This document shows positions 7,654 through 15,775 of a DNA stretch of 44,643 nucleotides, one piece after another (the first letter of the stretch is position 1; each line of letters opens with the position of its first letter). The notes under the pieces are model-generated. The model was not told where the DNA came from. It worked only from the letters and a program-made list of their open reading frames with translations, and made no database searches. The position numbers and the translations under genes were made by a program. The DNA lies in the NCBI RefSeq assembly GCF_015477605.1, contig NZ_JADLQX010000044.1:1-44643 (forward strand), given 5' to 3'. This DNA comes from Nocardia amamiensis. Lineage in GTDB: Bacteria > Actinomycetota > Actinomycetes > Mycobacteriales > Mycobacteriaceae.

Positions 7654-7740
7654 TCAGTCATGAGAACCCACAGTGGTGGTGGTGGTTGTAGGTTTCGCCG
7701 ATAGTTGACGTTCGACACGTTCATTTCGTGGGTGAATCAT
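7654..7740 (-). CDS. 28-codon micro-ORF, copy B
   Basis: ATG at 7740; the peptide MIHPRNERVERQL...GSHD is the counterpart of the micro-ORF at 4825-4902. It also ends in the 8-base ATGACTGA overlap, here with an ORF whose first 26 codons (MTDCVFSVILRRSCVYARPT...) match copy A but whose continuation runs antisense through the GNAT gene and is not credible. So copy B keeps the upstream half of the module only. Confidence 0.4.
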   Translation of the reverse strand: MIHPRNERVERQLSAKPTTTTTTVGSHD

Positions 7741-7745
7741 GGTTT

Positions 7746-7787
7746 TTCCCAAGGGTTTGTCGCCGTTGCTTTCCCATAGGCTTGTCG
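7746..7787. repeat. Paired 17-bp boxes, copy B
   Basis: TTCCCAAGGGTTTGTCG (7746-7762) and TTCCCATAGGCTTGTCG (7771-7787), start-to-start spacing 25 bp, the same spacing as the pair at 4908-4949. Confidence 0.75.
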
Positions 7788-7817
7788 CCTTCTCGTGGCG
7801 GGAGCGATCGGATGGAT

Positions 7818-7862
7818 CTACGCATCCGGCGCGGCCTGGGCTTCGTCGACGCGGGTGGTCAT
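7818..7862 (-). pseudogene. 14-codon remnant of the gene that follows each paralogue
   Basis: ATG at 7862 overlaps the stop of the 286-residue gene by ATGA, exactly where the 4883-5199 gene starts behind its paralogue. It reads MTTRVDEAQAAPDA then TAG. DNA just beyond (7790-7815) still matches the 3' part of the 4883-5199 gene, so the body of the gene seems to have been deleted. Confidence 0.45.
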
Positions 7863-8719
7863 AGCAACAACCCGGGATCCTGTGAGTCAGGTGCCTCGGC
7901 AGCTGGGGCGGGAACCCCGCCCGGTTCCCATTCCAGGGCCGTGGCGGGGTGGATCGCCGCCTCGATCGAGGCCGACAAGCCGACGTCGCCGGCTTCGTGT
8001 AGATGAACCGCTCGATCGAGTTGCGCGCGCGGAGGCTCTGCCTCCAAGGCTCGTCTCGCCTGCGCCGCCAGTTCTTCCGGCGTCACCAGCACACGTGAGT
8101 TCGGCTCGGGAATGGGGTGGCGGAGGGTGTCGGCGATACGGTCGGATCGGCTTTGGAACCACGGGTCGCCCAGGTCGTCCCGCCACACCTCTTCGATGGC
8201 GTCGGGTGTGTCCATAACCTCAGCGGTGCCAGCCATCATTCGCGGCCAGTCGTCCATCGCGTTCGCGCGAACTGTGGCCCGCTCGGACTCGGTCATGTCG
8301 ATCAGGACCGCGATAGTCTCCACGTTCGCCGCGAGCCCGGCCATGTTCCGACGCTGTTGCCCGGTATCGGCCAGCGACTGTGTGGTGGAGTTGTCTACTC
8401 GATGTTGCCGGCTGCGGAGAACCTCGACCGCAACCATGTAGCGCAACTGCCACGCGTCGGCCTTGGCTGTTTCCAGAAGGCTCGCCCGAATCGATTCCTC
8501 GAAGTGGGGTGAGTTTCGAACGTGGAGCCATTTCTGGTTCAAGAAGCCGACCACACGAACTTTGTCAATGCGTGTCCAGGAAACTCCGGCCGAATGCGCT
8601 CGTTCCTCGGCTTCACGCCGCTCGGATTCGTTTTTCTCACTGGGCGAGTAATTCCAAACAGAATTCGCCGCCGCAAGGTCACCGACTTCGCGCAGCATTT
8701 CATCAGTCGTGGCTGACAC
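7859..8719 (-). CDS. Unknown helical protein, paralogue of the gene at 5196-6179
   Basis: 286 residues from the GTG at 8719, chosen for AAAGGA seven bases upstream; longer frames use a TTG and lack a ribosome site. Soluble, with amphipathic helices and a Pro/Ala/acidic tail (GGVPAPAAEAPDSQDP). Shared blocks with the 327-residue paralogue place it in the same unnamed family, at low identity. It is the first gene behind the VirB4-like ATPase gene, separated by 135 bp full of inverted 17-bp boxes. It may therefore have its own promoter and repressor site. Function unknown. Confidence 0.65.
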   Translation of the reverse strand: MSATTDEMLREVGDLAAANSVWNYSPSEKNESERREAEERAHSAGVSWTRIDKVRVVGFLNQKWLHVRNSPHFEESIRASLLETAKADAWQLRYMVAVEVLRSRQHRVDNSTTQSLADTGQQRRNMAGLAANVETIAVLIDMTESERATVRANAMDDWPRMMAGTAEVMDTPDAIEEVWRDDLGDPWFQSRSDRIADTLRHPIPEPNSRVLVTPEELAAQARRALEAEPPRAQLDRAVHLHEAGDVGLSASIEAAIHPATALEWEPGGVPAPAAEAPDSQDPGLLL

Positions 8720-8766
8720 CGAATTTCCTTTCGCCTGACACAAGGGTTACGAGACGCCACGTCGGA

Positions 8767-8835
8767 TTCCATCGGTTTGTCGTAAACGACAGATCACCGA
8801 CAAGCGGATGGGAATACCGACAAAAGCCATGGGAA
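8767..8835. repeat. Inverted array of 17-bp boxes with a central TGTCG-TAAA-CGACA palindrome
   Basis: One box in plus orientation (8767-8782, one base short), then two in the opposite orientation: CGACAAGCGGATGGGAA (8798-8814) and CGACAAAAGCCATGGGAA (8818-8835). The palindrome TGTCGTAAACGACA (8778-8791) overlaps the first box. The array fills the gap between the VirB4 stop (8855) and the start of the unknown gene (8719). This fits an operator region, or a site where a recombination or transfer protein binds. Confidence 0.7.
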
Positions 8836-8854
8836 CCTATATCGGTGGTGGGCG

Positions 8855-10612
8855 TCATGTGGCGTCACCGTCGGTGCCGAAGGCCGCAAAGCGGGTGTTG
8901 GTGTCGTGGAGTCCGGTGGCGCGTTCGGTGTCGGTGAGCTCCACTAGAAACGGGATGCCGGGTTGGCGGCCTTCGCCGACCTTGAGCAGGAACTTCCCGG
9001 TTCCGGGTGGGGTCGGGCGTGGTGTGCCGGGTCGGATGGCTTCTCCGGTCAGTGCTTGGGGGGCTGACCAGTTGGTGACCATCGCGCGTTCGGTGGTGGT
9101 GAAAGGGATGAATGTCGAGAGCCGGTTGACTTCCTCGCCGGGTAGTGCGCCGAAGATTTTGGCGCGGGCGCGTTCGAGGAATCCCAGTGCCCGGGAGATC
9201 GAGGCGTCGCTGCCGAGGGATTGGAGGTCTTTGATGGTGTGGCTGATCATGATGAGCGCGGTGGCGATTTGGCGTTGCAGGCGGGTGAGTTCGTCGACGC
9301 GTTCGACCATGAAGTCGCCCAGGCTCAGTACCTGCCACAGCTCGTCCATCACGACCTGGAAATAGCGCTGTGGCGCCAAGCCGGCGTCGGCGAGCATGTT
9401 CAGTGCTTCCACGGCGCTGAATCCCGCGCCCCAGCACGCCAGCATCACCGCGGCTTTGAGTTTGCGGTCTCCGGTGGGGATGTGGGAGACGTCGATGCAC
9501 ACGGCGGTCGAGTCGAGGTTGATGCCGACGGTGGTGGGGCCGTTGAAGACCTGCCCGAACGGTCCGCGTGTGAGGGCGCGCAGCGATTGCCGTAGCGGCA
9601 CCACCGCGGCCTGATACTTGTCCTCGGTGTCGGCGGCAGCGTCCAGTTGCAGCTCCGGGCCGCCGTCGACGATCACCTCGAGCAGGTCGTCGAGGATGGG
9701 CTGGTTGTGTGGTGTGAAGCCGCGTCCGCCGTCGGCGGTGGGCCGGTAGAGGCCCGCGAGGGCGGTGGCGATGACGGTTTCCTCGAAGTCGGCCACCCGC
9801 CGCCCGCGCACCAGCTCCACCAGCGCGCAGACCAGGGCGATCTGTCGGGCGCGGAGTTCTTGGGCGAGTGTTTGTGCGCGTTCGAACATTTCGGCGGCTT
9901 CGAGTTGGGCGAGGACTTTGCCCATGACGCCGGTGTCGAGCGGGTTGAGTTGCCCGTAGCCGTAGCCGAGGTCGATGACCTGCCCGCCGACCAGTTCCAC
10001 CAGGGAGCGGTAGTCGGGTTTCACATCGGCCAGGATCAGCGGGGTGATGCCTTGGGCGATGCCGCCGAGCACGATGCGCCGCACGAGTGACGATTTGCCG
10101 AATCCGTTGAGGCTTAGCACGAAAAGGCTTGGTGCGGTGATGAAGCCGCCGCGCAGAAACCAGTTCATCGGGTCGAAGCACACCGGGGCGCCGGTGCGCA
10201 GATGCGGTCCCAGCGGGGTGCCGACCAGCGGAGCCCCGGCGCCGACTGACCACGGCCACAGTCCGACGACCTGGGCGGTGGTGCCGCGCCATTCCGCGGG
10301 CCGCCCGACCGCCGACACCCGCCCACCGGTCGGCCCGGCGTATCCGGTGTCGGTCAACCGCAGTGTGGGCCGGTCGAAGTCGTCGTCCACCGCGGCGCGG
10401 GCGAGCGCGCCGACGTTGCGGCGGCGGTGGTCATCGCGCGACAGCAGCACTCCCGCCCACGCCCCACGCACTCCGCCGCGCCGCTGCCGCGCGAGTAGTA
10501 CGGCGCGTTTGTCGTCGGCCAGCACGCGTGGTCCACGCCGCGCGGGCGACTGCTCGGTTGTGGTGGCGGCACGGTCTTGTTGTTGGGGCGCGGGAGGTTT
10601 GGTCATGCTCAT
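8855..10612 (-). CDS. VirB4/TraC-like T4SS ATPase
   Basis: 585 residues from the ATG at 10612, which overlaps the previous stop as ATGA. Walker A is LSLNGFGKSSLVRR (about residue 170), followed by TPLILADVKPDYRSLVELVG and Walker B VVMDELWQVLSLGDF (about 430). The segment ATALIMISHTIKDLQSLGSD and the C-terminal IFGALPGEEVNRL are typical of VirB4/TraC-type motors. It powers assembly of the secretion channel or substrate movement at the inner membrane. The N-terminal part of classical VirB4 proteins is carried here by the separate gene upstream, the split arrangement seen in actinobacterial elements. It is the last core channel gene before the cassette array. Confidence 0.9.
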   Translation of the reverse strand: MSMTKPPAPQQQDRAATTTEQSPARRGPRVLADDKRAVLLARQRRGGVRGAWAGVLLSRDDHRRRNVGALARAAVDDDFDRPTLRLTDTGYAGPTGGRVSAVGRPAEWRGTTAQVVGLWPWSVGAGAPLVGTPLGPHLRTGAPVCFDPMNWFLRGGFITAPSLFVLSLNGFGKSSLVRRIVLGGIAQGITPLILADVKPDYRSLVELVGGQVIDLGYGYGQLNPLDTGVMGKVLAQLEAAEMFERAQTLAQELRARQIALVCALVELVRGRRVADFEETVIATALAGLYRPTADGGRGFTPHNQPILDDLLEVIVDGGPELQLDAAADTEDKYQAAVVPLRQSLRALTRGPFGQVFNGPTTVGINLDSTAVCIDVSHIPTGDRKLKAAVMLACWGAGFSAVEALNMLADAGLAPQRYFQVVMDELWQVLSLGDFMVERVDELTRLQRQIATALIMISHTIKDLQSLGSDASISRALGFLERARAKIFGALPGEEVNRLSTFIPFTTTERAMVTNWSAPQALTGEAIRPGTPRPTPPGTGKFLLKVGEGRQPGIPFLVELTDTERATGLHDTNTRFAAFGTDGDAT

Positions 10613-12096
10613 CCCTCGAGCGCTTCGGGGACGGTGGCGTGTTCGGGCAGGATGACGCCGACGCCGAGGGAGGCGGCGAATGCTGCGGAGTGGTAGGTGT
10701 TGCAGCGGCGGATGGCCAGCCGCGCCTGGGTGGAGAGGTCTTTGACGAGCGCTTCGATGCGGGGAATGTCTTCTCCGCGTGGCGCGGTGAGGGTGATCAG
10801 GATGCCGTAGCGGGTCAGGCCGTGGCCGCGGGCTTGTTCTTGGCGGGCCTGTTCGGCTCCGGCGACGCGGATGCTGGCGGTGGCTGAGACCAGCCCGCCG
10901 CGGGTGTTCTGCTCGGCGACGCGGGCGTTGCGGTAGTCGTCGTCGACCAGGCGGGTGGCTTCGGCCGCGGAGTGCGGCCGGTAGACGATCGCGACGCGTT
11001 TGCGTGGGAGGTCGGGATTGGGTTCCAGCAGTCGCTGCAGCACCCGTTCGGTCATGACACCGCGCGGTGGTTCGGTCATTTCCCAGGTGATGCTGACCGC
11101 GCCGGCATGCTGCAGCCGGTCGTAGCGTTGCTGTTCGTCCTGTGGGCCGGCCATTTCCCAGGTCACGCCGTGCCCGTCGGGTTCGGCTGCGGCGGCTTCC
11201 AGGTCTGGCTGGGCGGCTGGGTCGTAGGCGCGGCGCACGACGGCGATGATCTGGTCGGCGGTCATCGGTTCCGCCCGCACCCCGGCCTCGGCCAGCGCGG
11301 CGAGGATGCCCGGCAGCCGGCGCCCGATCTCGAGGGCCTGCTCGGCGGGGACCTTCCTGCGTTCGGGGGTGGTGGCTTCGAACGTGATCGCGATACGCGG
11401 TTCCAGTTGCACGCGTTGGCGCGCCAGCTGGGCGGCCAGCTCCCACATCACCGTGGACGCCAACTCCGGTGCGTCACGGTGGGTCATCGTCGACACTTCG
11501 CTCATCAGCCGGTTCCCGGTTTCGGGCACGGTATCGATCACCGGCACAATCGCTTTCACATCCGGCGCCGACCCCACCGAGGCCAGAAACGCCCCCCACG
11601 CCGCCACCCACTGATCAACCACGTCCTGATCGACGGCTTCACCGCCTTGCGGCCATGCCCGCAGCACCACGGTGTACTCGTCGAAACGCGGCAGATGGAT
11701 CATCCCGAACCGGTGCCCGTCGACGGCTTGGCCCTCATACATCCGTGACGGGGCCAGCAACCCGGGTAGCCGTGTCGCTCCGCCGGGCATCGCCGAGAAC
11801 GATCCCGACCGGTAGACGTGCTCGCCGCGGCGGCCGCCGCGCCACCACTGCCACAGCAGCAGCGCCCGCGCATACCCGGTGCGTCCCCCGATCTGGATCA
11901 CCAGCGGCGCGGTCACCACCGTGCCCGCCGCCGCCACGATCGCCGCCGCCCGCAACCCCAGGATCGCCTGGGTGAGCACGACCGCGACGATCACCCCACC
12001 AGCGGTGAGCATCGCCACCCACGACAGCCCGAACAAGCCCTCGGTACGCGGGCGTGAGCCCGCGCTGTAGGTGCGCTCGACATACTCTGCCGTCAC
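10609..12096 (-). CDS. SCO6880-like T4SS membrane protein (PrgI/VirB4 N-terminal type)
   Basis: 495 residues. Two adjacent hydrophobic helices near the N-terminus (about 25-65: WVAMLTAGGVIVAVVLTQAI and the following Ala/Val-rich stretch) anchor it. A long cytoplasmic part of alpha/beta character follows (FDEYTVVLRAWPQGGEAVDQ, ERVLQRLLEPNPDLPRKRVA). This is the layout of the SCO6880 family, found beside the VirB4-type ATPase in actinobacterial conjugative elements and thought to combine a PrgI-like membrane module with the VirB4 N-terminal domain. The stop overlaps the ATPase start by ATGA, so the two should be made in fixed proportion. No nucleotide-binding motif is present, as expected. Confidence 0.8.
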   Translation of the reverse strand: MTAEYVERTYSAGSRPRTEGLFGLSWVAMLTAGGVIVAVVLTQAILGLRAAAIVAAAGTVVTAPLVIQIGGRTGYARALLLWQWWRGGRRGEHVYRSGSFSAMPGGATRLPGLLAPSRMYEGQAVDGHRFGMIHLPRFDEYTVVLRAWPQGGEAVDQDVVDQWVAAWGAFLASVGSAPDVKAIVPVIDTVPETGNRLMSEVSTMTHRDAPELASTVMWELAAQLARQRVQLEPRIAITFEATTPERRKVPAEQALEIGRRLPGILAALAEAGVRAEPMTADQIIAVVRRAYDPAAQPDLEAAAAEPDGHGVTWEMAGPQDEQQRYDRLQHAGAVSITWEMTEPPRGVMTERVLQRLLEPNPDLPRKRVAIVYRPHSAAEATRLVDDDYRNARVAEQNTRGGLVSATASIRVAGAEQARQEQARGHGLTRYGILITLTAPRGEDIPRIEALVKDLSTQARLAIRRCNTYHSAAFAASLGVGVILPEHATVPEALEG

Positions 12097-12141
12097 CGCG
12101 ACGACTCCTTCCCAATCGAAACCTGCTGCCGCGCAGCGTGG

Positions 12142-13710
12142 TCAGCGCGGAATGTCATGACGCCCCAAATCCGGGCCCCGGTAGGGCACCACCCCGGTAG
12201 ACGGCGAACCCGCGCCACCGCCGACGTCGTCACCGAGGCGCTCCATCGCCCGCCCCGCGCCGCTCGCGGTCGCCGACACCCGCATCGCACGTCCTCCCGC
12301 CCCACCAGAACCCGATGGGTTCGCCAGCGCCGCGGACGGTTTCGATGCGCCCCCAGCCCCGCGCGGCCCGGGCAGCGGTTTCGGGGATCCCCCTCCCCCT
12401 CCGGGGCCACCACCGGATGGCGGGGGGCCTCTGTGTCCGGTGGGGGCGGGACCGGGCCCTCCGGCGACGAATCCGGCAGACCCGGCGCCGCCGGACACCG
12501 CGCCACGGGCCAGCAACGCTTTTCCTCCGGTGACCGCGACGACGCCCGCGCCCACTGCAGCGCCAGCGGCGGATGCGCCGCTGCCCCCCGAGCCGACCAT
12601 GCTCAGCGCGGGGGCCACCAAACGCACCAGCGCCGGGAGCACGAACGCCACACTGCACAGCAACACCATGCCGACCAGCGCCCGGTGCGCGGAGTCCGCC
12701 GAGCCCGGCTCCCCCTGCTCCACGGCGGTGTTGGTCGAATCGGCGGTGACGAACGCGATCATGTACACCAGCGCCGCCACCGGTTTGAACAGCAGAAATG
12801 CGACGATCCAGGCGCCCAGGCGCTGGAATGCCGCGCGCCCGCCGCTCATCCCGGACGCCGCGGCGGTCAAGGGATAGATCCCGACCGCCACCACGAGCAG
12901 GGCTTGGCGGATGATCGTCAGGAATGTCATGGCCAGCGCGCCGAGGATGCCGACGAGTGCGACCACGAACACCAGCCCGGGCCCGTAGACGCCGAAGCGG
13001 TCGGTGCGGACCAACAACTCCGCTGCGCCGCGCGCGTTGCCGTTGGTGGCGTCGTTGATGATCCACAGCGAGAAGGCATCGGTCAGCCGGGCGCCGGCCA
13101 GGATGGCGAATCCGGCGATCCAGGTCGTCGCTGTCGCTCGTACCAGCGTCCGGAAGGCTTCTTCGGCGTGCTCGGCGGCCATGTGCTGGCGGGCGATGCC
13201 GATCCGCAACGCCGAGACCAGGATCGAGAACGCCAGCAGCCACGTCTGCAGCTGCCGGGTATAGGAGTCGATACGCTGCCACAACGTTTCCCCGCCGGTA
13301 CCCGGATCTGCGAGGACGTGGTCGTTGGGCAGCCGCGCCCACAGCATGCTCCAGGACATGGCGTCACCGAGACCATCGAGCAAGATCTCGGTCACCTGCC
13401 CGAACGTGGAATCCCACAGCTTGGATTTGGTCGCCTCGATCGCGCTGCCTGGATGGGAGGCGGCATTGCCCGCCTTACACACCGCCGACCCCAGATCCCC
13501 GGCGAAGCCACCTAGATTGGGGATCGACGACAGCACATCGTGGATCTGATTGCACACCTGGTCGAACCCGTAGGTGGTGGAGGTTCCGGGATCGGCAGGA
13601 GGTGGTGCGGGGGTGGCCGGTTGGGCTGCGGCGCCACCGCAGGCACCGGCCATCACGGCGATGGCCGCGAGGACAGTAAAGGTGACCCGACGCCACCCGA
13701 TCACGACCAT
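12142..13710 (-). CDS. VirB6/TrbL-like polytopic channel protein
   Basis: 522 residues from the ATG at 13710; a GTG at 13704 would give a cleaner GTGA overlap with the gene before it. A signal-like N-terminus (VTFTVLAAIAVMAGACGG) and an extracellular loop with two Cys (VCNQIHDVL, AVCKAG) precede about six membrane helices (for example LLAFSILVSALRIGIA, FVVALVGILGALAMTFLTII, LLCSVAFVLPALVRLVAPAL). The cytoplasmic tail is Gly/Pro/Ser-rich and disordered. This matches VirB6/TrbL-type inner membrane channel components. Forty-five bases separate it from the SCO6880-like gene. Confidence 0.8.
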   Translation of the reverse strand: MVVIGWRRVTFTVLAAIAVMAGACGGAAAQPATPAPPPADPGTSTTYGFDQVCNQIHDVLSSIPNLGGFAGDLGSAVCKAGNAASHPGSAIEATKSKLWDSTFGQVTEILLDGLGDAMSWSMLWARLPNDHVLADPGTGGETLWQRIDSYTRQLQTWLLAFSILVSALRIGIARQHMAAEHAEEAFRTLVRATATTWIAGFAILAGARLTDAFSLWIINDATNGNARGAAELLVRTDRFGVYGPGLVFVVALVGILGALAMTFLTIIRQALLVVAVGIYPLTAAASGMSGGRAAFQRLGAWIVAFLLFKPVAALVYMIAFVTADSTNTAVEQGEPGSADSAHRALVGMVLLCSVAFVLPALVRLVAPALSMVGSGGSGASAAGAAVGAGVVAVTGGKALLARGAVSGGAGSAGFVAGGPGPAPTGHRGPPPSGGGPGGGGGSPKPLPGPRGAGGASKPSAALANPSGSGGAGGRAMRVSATASGAGRAMERLGDDVGGGAGSPSTGVVPYRGPDLGRHDIPR

Positions 13711-14546
13711 AGCGTCCACCCGGTCAGATCTGTGACGGTCTCGGTCGGCAACTGGCGGCCGTTGCCGCGGATGCGCCAATCCCCGTCGTGCCAGACCATC
13801 GGCACCGTCACCGTCAGCCATGACCGGATGCCGGAGGGTTCGCGTTGGGCGTGGGCGGCCAGCCGCAGCACCGCGAGATCGGCGGCGTAGCTGTCGATGC
13901 GGAAACCGTCGGGGGCGAGCAGAGTGCGGGTCACCGACTCCGGTTGCTGGCGCGGCAACTTCCCCGCGGCGATGCCGGCGTCGAAGGCGGCCTGGTCGGC
14001 GGCGGTCAACACCATGCGGGCGGCGACGACCGCGCGGTCCCCGGGCCGGGCGGCGACCTGGTTGACGCTCGCGGCTGCCGCCAACGCCGCGCCTTGCGGC
14101 GTGCGGGCATAGCCTGCGGCGAGCCCGTCCCCGATCCTCGTGGGGCCGTCGGAGGTCGAGAACGGAACGACCGCGCCGTGGACACGCTGCCACCCACCGG
14201 GCTCCCGCAAACCGGCCGGCGGCGCGGACAGCCAGTCCGGGTCGCTGGGCTGGCGACCGCGAACGGTTTGGTCGCGCAGCTGTCCTGCCGGGTTGCGGGG
14301 GATGTCCACGCGGCGGCCGAACGCATCGACCTCGGGTACATCGAATCCCTCGCCCGTCACCGCGGGCGGCGCGCTGGTGGTATCGGTGGCGGCGGATGGG
14401 CTGGCGCTGGTCGCGGTGTCGGTGCGGCGCACCGCGAACGCGATCGAAGCGGCGATCATGATCAGCGCCAGCAGTGACACCGACGCCACCGTCCAGACGT
14501 TGACCGGCCGCTGGCCGGGGGATGGTTTGTGTTGACCGGATGTCAT
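13701..14546 (-). CDS. Membrane-anchored extracellular T4SS accessory protein (VirB8/DUF8175-like)
   Basis: 281 residues from the ATG at 14546, in an ATGA overlap with the lipoprotein gene. One membrane helix (about 17-38: TVASVSLLALIMIAASIAFA), an Ala/Ser/Thr linker, then an exported domain. The segment IGDGLAAGYARTPQGAALAA is shared with the lipoprotein upstream (GFSHSPQGAALAA), so the two are diverged paralogues. The C-terminal WHDGDWRIRGNGRQLP pattern looks like the last strands of an NTF2/VirB8-type fold. Likely a structural part of the channel outside the membrane. The DUF8175 name is from memory of the family pattern, not a search. Confidence 0.65.
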   Translation of the reverse strand: MTSGQHKPSPGQRPVNVWTVASVSLLALIMIAASIAFAVRRTDTATSASPSAATDTTSAPPAVTGEGFDVPEVDAFGRRVDIPRNPAGQLRDQTVRGRQPSDPDWLSAPPAGLREPGGWQRVHGAVVPFSTSDGPTRIGDGLAAGYARTPQGAALAAAASVNQVAARPGDRAVVAARMVLTAADQAAFDAGIAAGKLPRQQPESVTRTLLAPDGFRIDSYAADLAVLRLAAHAQREPSGIRSWLTVTVPMVWHDGDWRIRGNGRQLPTETVTDLTGWTLWS

Positions 14547-15178
14547 TGCGGCGCTTCCAATCTGACTACCGCGTCCAGGGTCGCTGCTTCTCGTACGGCG
14601 GGTTCGGTGGCGTCGGGGTCCGGCAGTCGCAGGCGCCAGTCGGCGGCCACCCACACCACCGTCGCGGTGTTCACCGCGATCGAGCCGTCGGGGAAGGAGG
14701 TGTAGATCTCCACCCGCGCGGTGGCGGGGTTGTAGTCGGTGAGGGTGTAGCCGCGCACCCGTGGCGCGGTGGCGGGGTCGGCGGGGGTCTGGATCGACAG
14801 CAGCACCCGGGAGCTGGCCCAGGCGTCCTTGCCCGCGCCCGCCGCGATTTCGTGGGCGGCGATGCTGGCCCAATGCTCATCCGGAGCCAGAGACATCCGC
14901 ACGGTGTGCACGATCGCCGCCAGCGCCGCGCCTTGCGGGCTGTGGCTGAATCCTGTTGCCGCGCTGGGATCGATGTTGCGGGGGCCGTCGGCGCCGACCG
15001 GAAGGCGCACACCTTGGTAGTTCACCCACCGCACATCGGCCGGGGCCGCCGCGAGATCCGGGCCGGCGGGGACCGGCGGGTGCTCGCTGTCGTCGTGGCC
15101 GCAGCCGCCCACCGCGACCACGGCAGCGAGCGTGAGAATCAGGCCGCCTATGCCGGGAGTTGTGCGGAATATGTTCAT
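14543..15178 (-). CDS. Conjugation-associated lipoprotein (DUF8175-like)
   Basis: 211 residues with a type II signal peptide: hydrophobic core GLILTLAAVVAV and lipobox AVGGC, so Cys about residue 26 should be lipidated. The mature domain contains VNYQGVRLPV, the GFSHSPQGAALAA signature shared with the next gene, and ends in a beta-rich WVAADWRLRLPDPD. It would sit on the outer face of the cytoplasmic membrane next to its anchored paralogue, a plausible counterpart of VirB7 or of a VirB8 partner. The stop overlaps the next start by ATGA. Confidence 0.7.
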   Translation of the reverse strand: MNIFRTTPGIGGLILTLAAVVAVGGCGHDDSEHPPVPAGPDLAAAPADVRWVNYQGVRLPVGADGPRNIDPSAATGFSHSPQGAALAAIVHTVRMSLAPDEHWASIAAHEIAAGAGKDAWASSRVLLSIQTPADPATAPRVRGYTLTDYNPATARVEIYTSFPDGSIAVNTATVVWVAADWRLRLPDPDATEPAVREAATLDAVVRLEAPQ

Positions 15179-15205
15179 ACTCAGTCTCTTTCACACAGGT
15201 CCGGG

Positions 15206-15475
15206 TTAGAGGGCGAGGTCCATGAGCAGGGATCCGGCGATCGGCCAGGCGACGGTGGCGAAAACCCACGACAGCAGCACGCGCATCACGTCAGCGGGTG
15301 CGGCTGGCGGGCCTGGGGGCGGGCGGAAGTACTCCCATCCGGCGCGCCCGCTGACCCAGGCCAAACGCGCGATCAACCCGGTCTCCACCCCCCACAGCAG
15401 CCACTGGAACATCTGCCGCAGCTGGTCGGTGACCTCCGGCGGCAAGTCCTTATAGGCCAGAACCGTCTCGATCAT
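15206..15475 (-). CDS. Small membrane protein of the transfer operon
   Basis: 89 residues with two hydrophobic helices: QMFQWLLWGVETGLIARLAW (about 21-40) and VLLSWVFATVAWPIAGSLLM (about 66-86), separated by a Pro-rich loop (FRPPPGPPAAPADV). It lies 6 bp behind the next small membrane gene and 27 bp before the lipoprotein gene. Size, helix pairing and position suggest a VirB2- or VirB3-like subunit, but there is no sequence motif to prove it. Confidence 0.6.
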   Translation of the reverse strand: MIETVLAYKDLPPEVTDQLRQMFQWLLWGVETGLIARLAWVSGRAGWEYFRPPPGPPAAPADVMRVLLSWVFATVAWPIAGSLLMDLAL

Positions 15476-15481
15476 CAGCCG

Positions 15482-15775
15482 TTAGCCCTGAGCGATGATC
15501 TGGTTCATGATGGTTCCGGCGCTGGTGGCGACGATGCCGCCGATCAGCGCGCCGACGACCATCTTCGGGGACTCGAGCATGCCGCCGTGCCACTTCTCCC
15601 ACGCGAAACGGCCACCGGCGAAGATGATCGCGCTCACCCCCGACAGCAGCACGAACCACATCAGCCACCGCACCAACATCTTCAAGCCTTCTGTGCCGGG
15701 CGGTGCTTCGGGGGCGAAGTTCTCGGTTTGGGCAAGCACGATGGTGTGCTCGGCGGCGGCCAGGACCCAGCTCAT
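15482..15775 (-). CDS. Small membrane protein, VirB2/pilin-like candidate
   Basis: 97 residues from the ATG at 15775 (ATGA overlap with the gene upstream). After a polar start it has LVRWLMWFVLLSGVSAIIFA and, after a basic loop (GRFAWEKWHGG), VVGALIGGIVATSAGTIMNQ with a Gly/Ala-rich small-residue face. Two helices around a short charged loop is the layout of T4SS pilin-type proteins. The W-rich first helix and FAWEKW loop resemble WVSGRAGWEYF in the next gene, so the two small proteins may be related. Confidence 0.6.
   Translation of the reverse strand: MSWVLAAAEHTIVLAQTENFAPEAPPGTEGLKMLVRWLMWFVLLSGVSAIIFAGGRFAWEKWHGGMLESPKMVVGALIGGIVATSAGTIMNQIIAQG

Noticed and set aside
6372..7724. 450-codon minus-strand ORF covering the GNAT gene
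   Set aside because: It is the antisense of the GNAT gene. Only its first ~26 codons match the copy A micro-ORF; the rest has the composition of a high-GC shadow frame.
8865..10292. 475-codon ORF and other long Arg/Pro/His-rich ORFs across the transfer genes
   Set aside because: They are alternative frames of the VirB4-like gene and its neighbours; composition is dominated by R, P, H and T and shows no domain.
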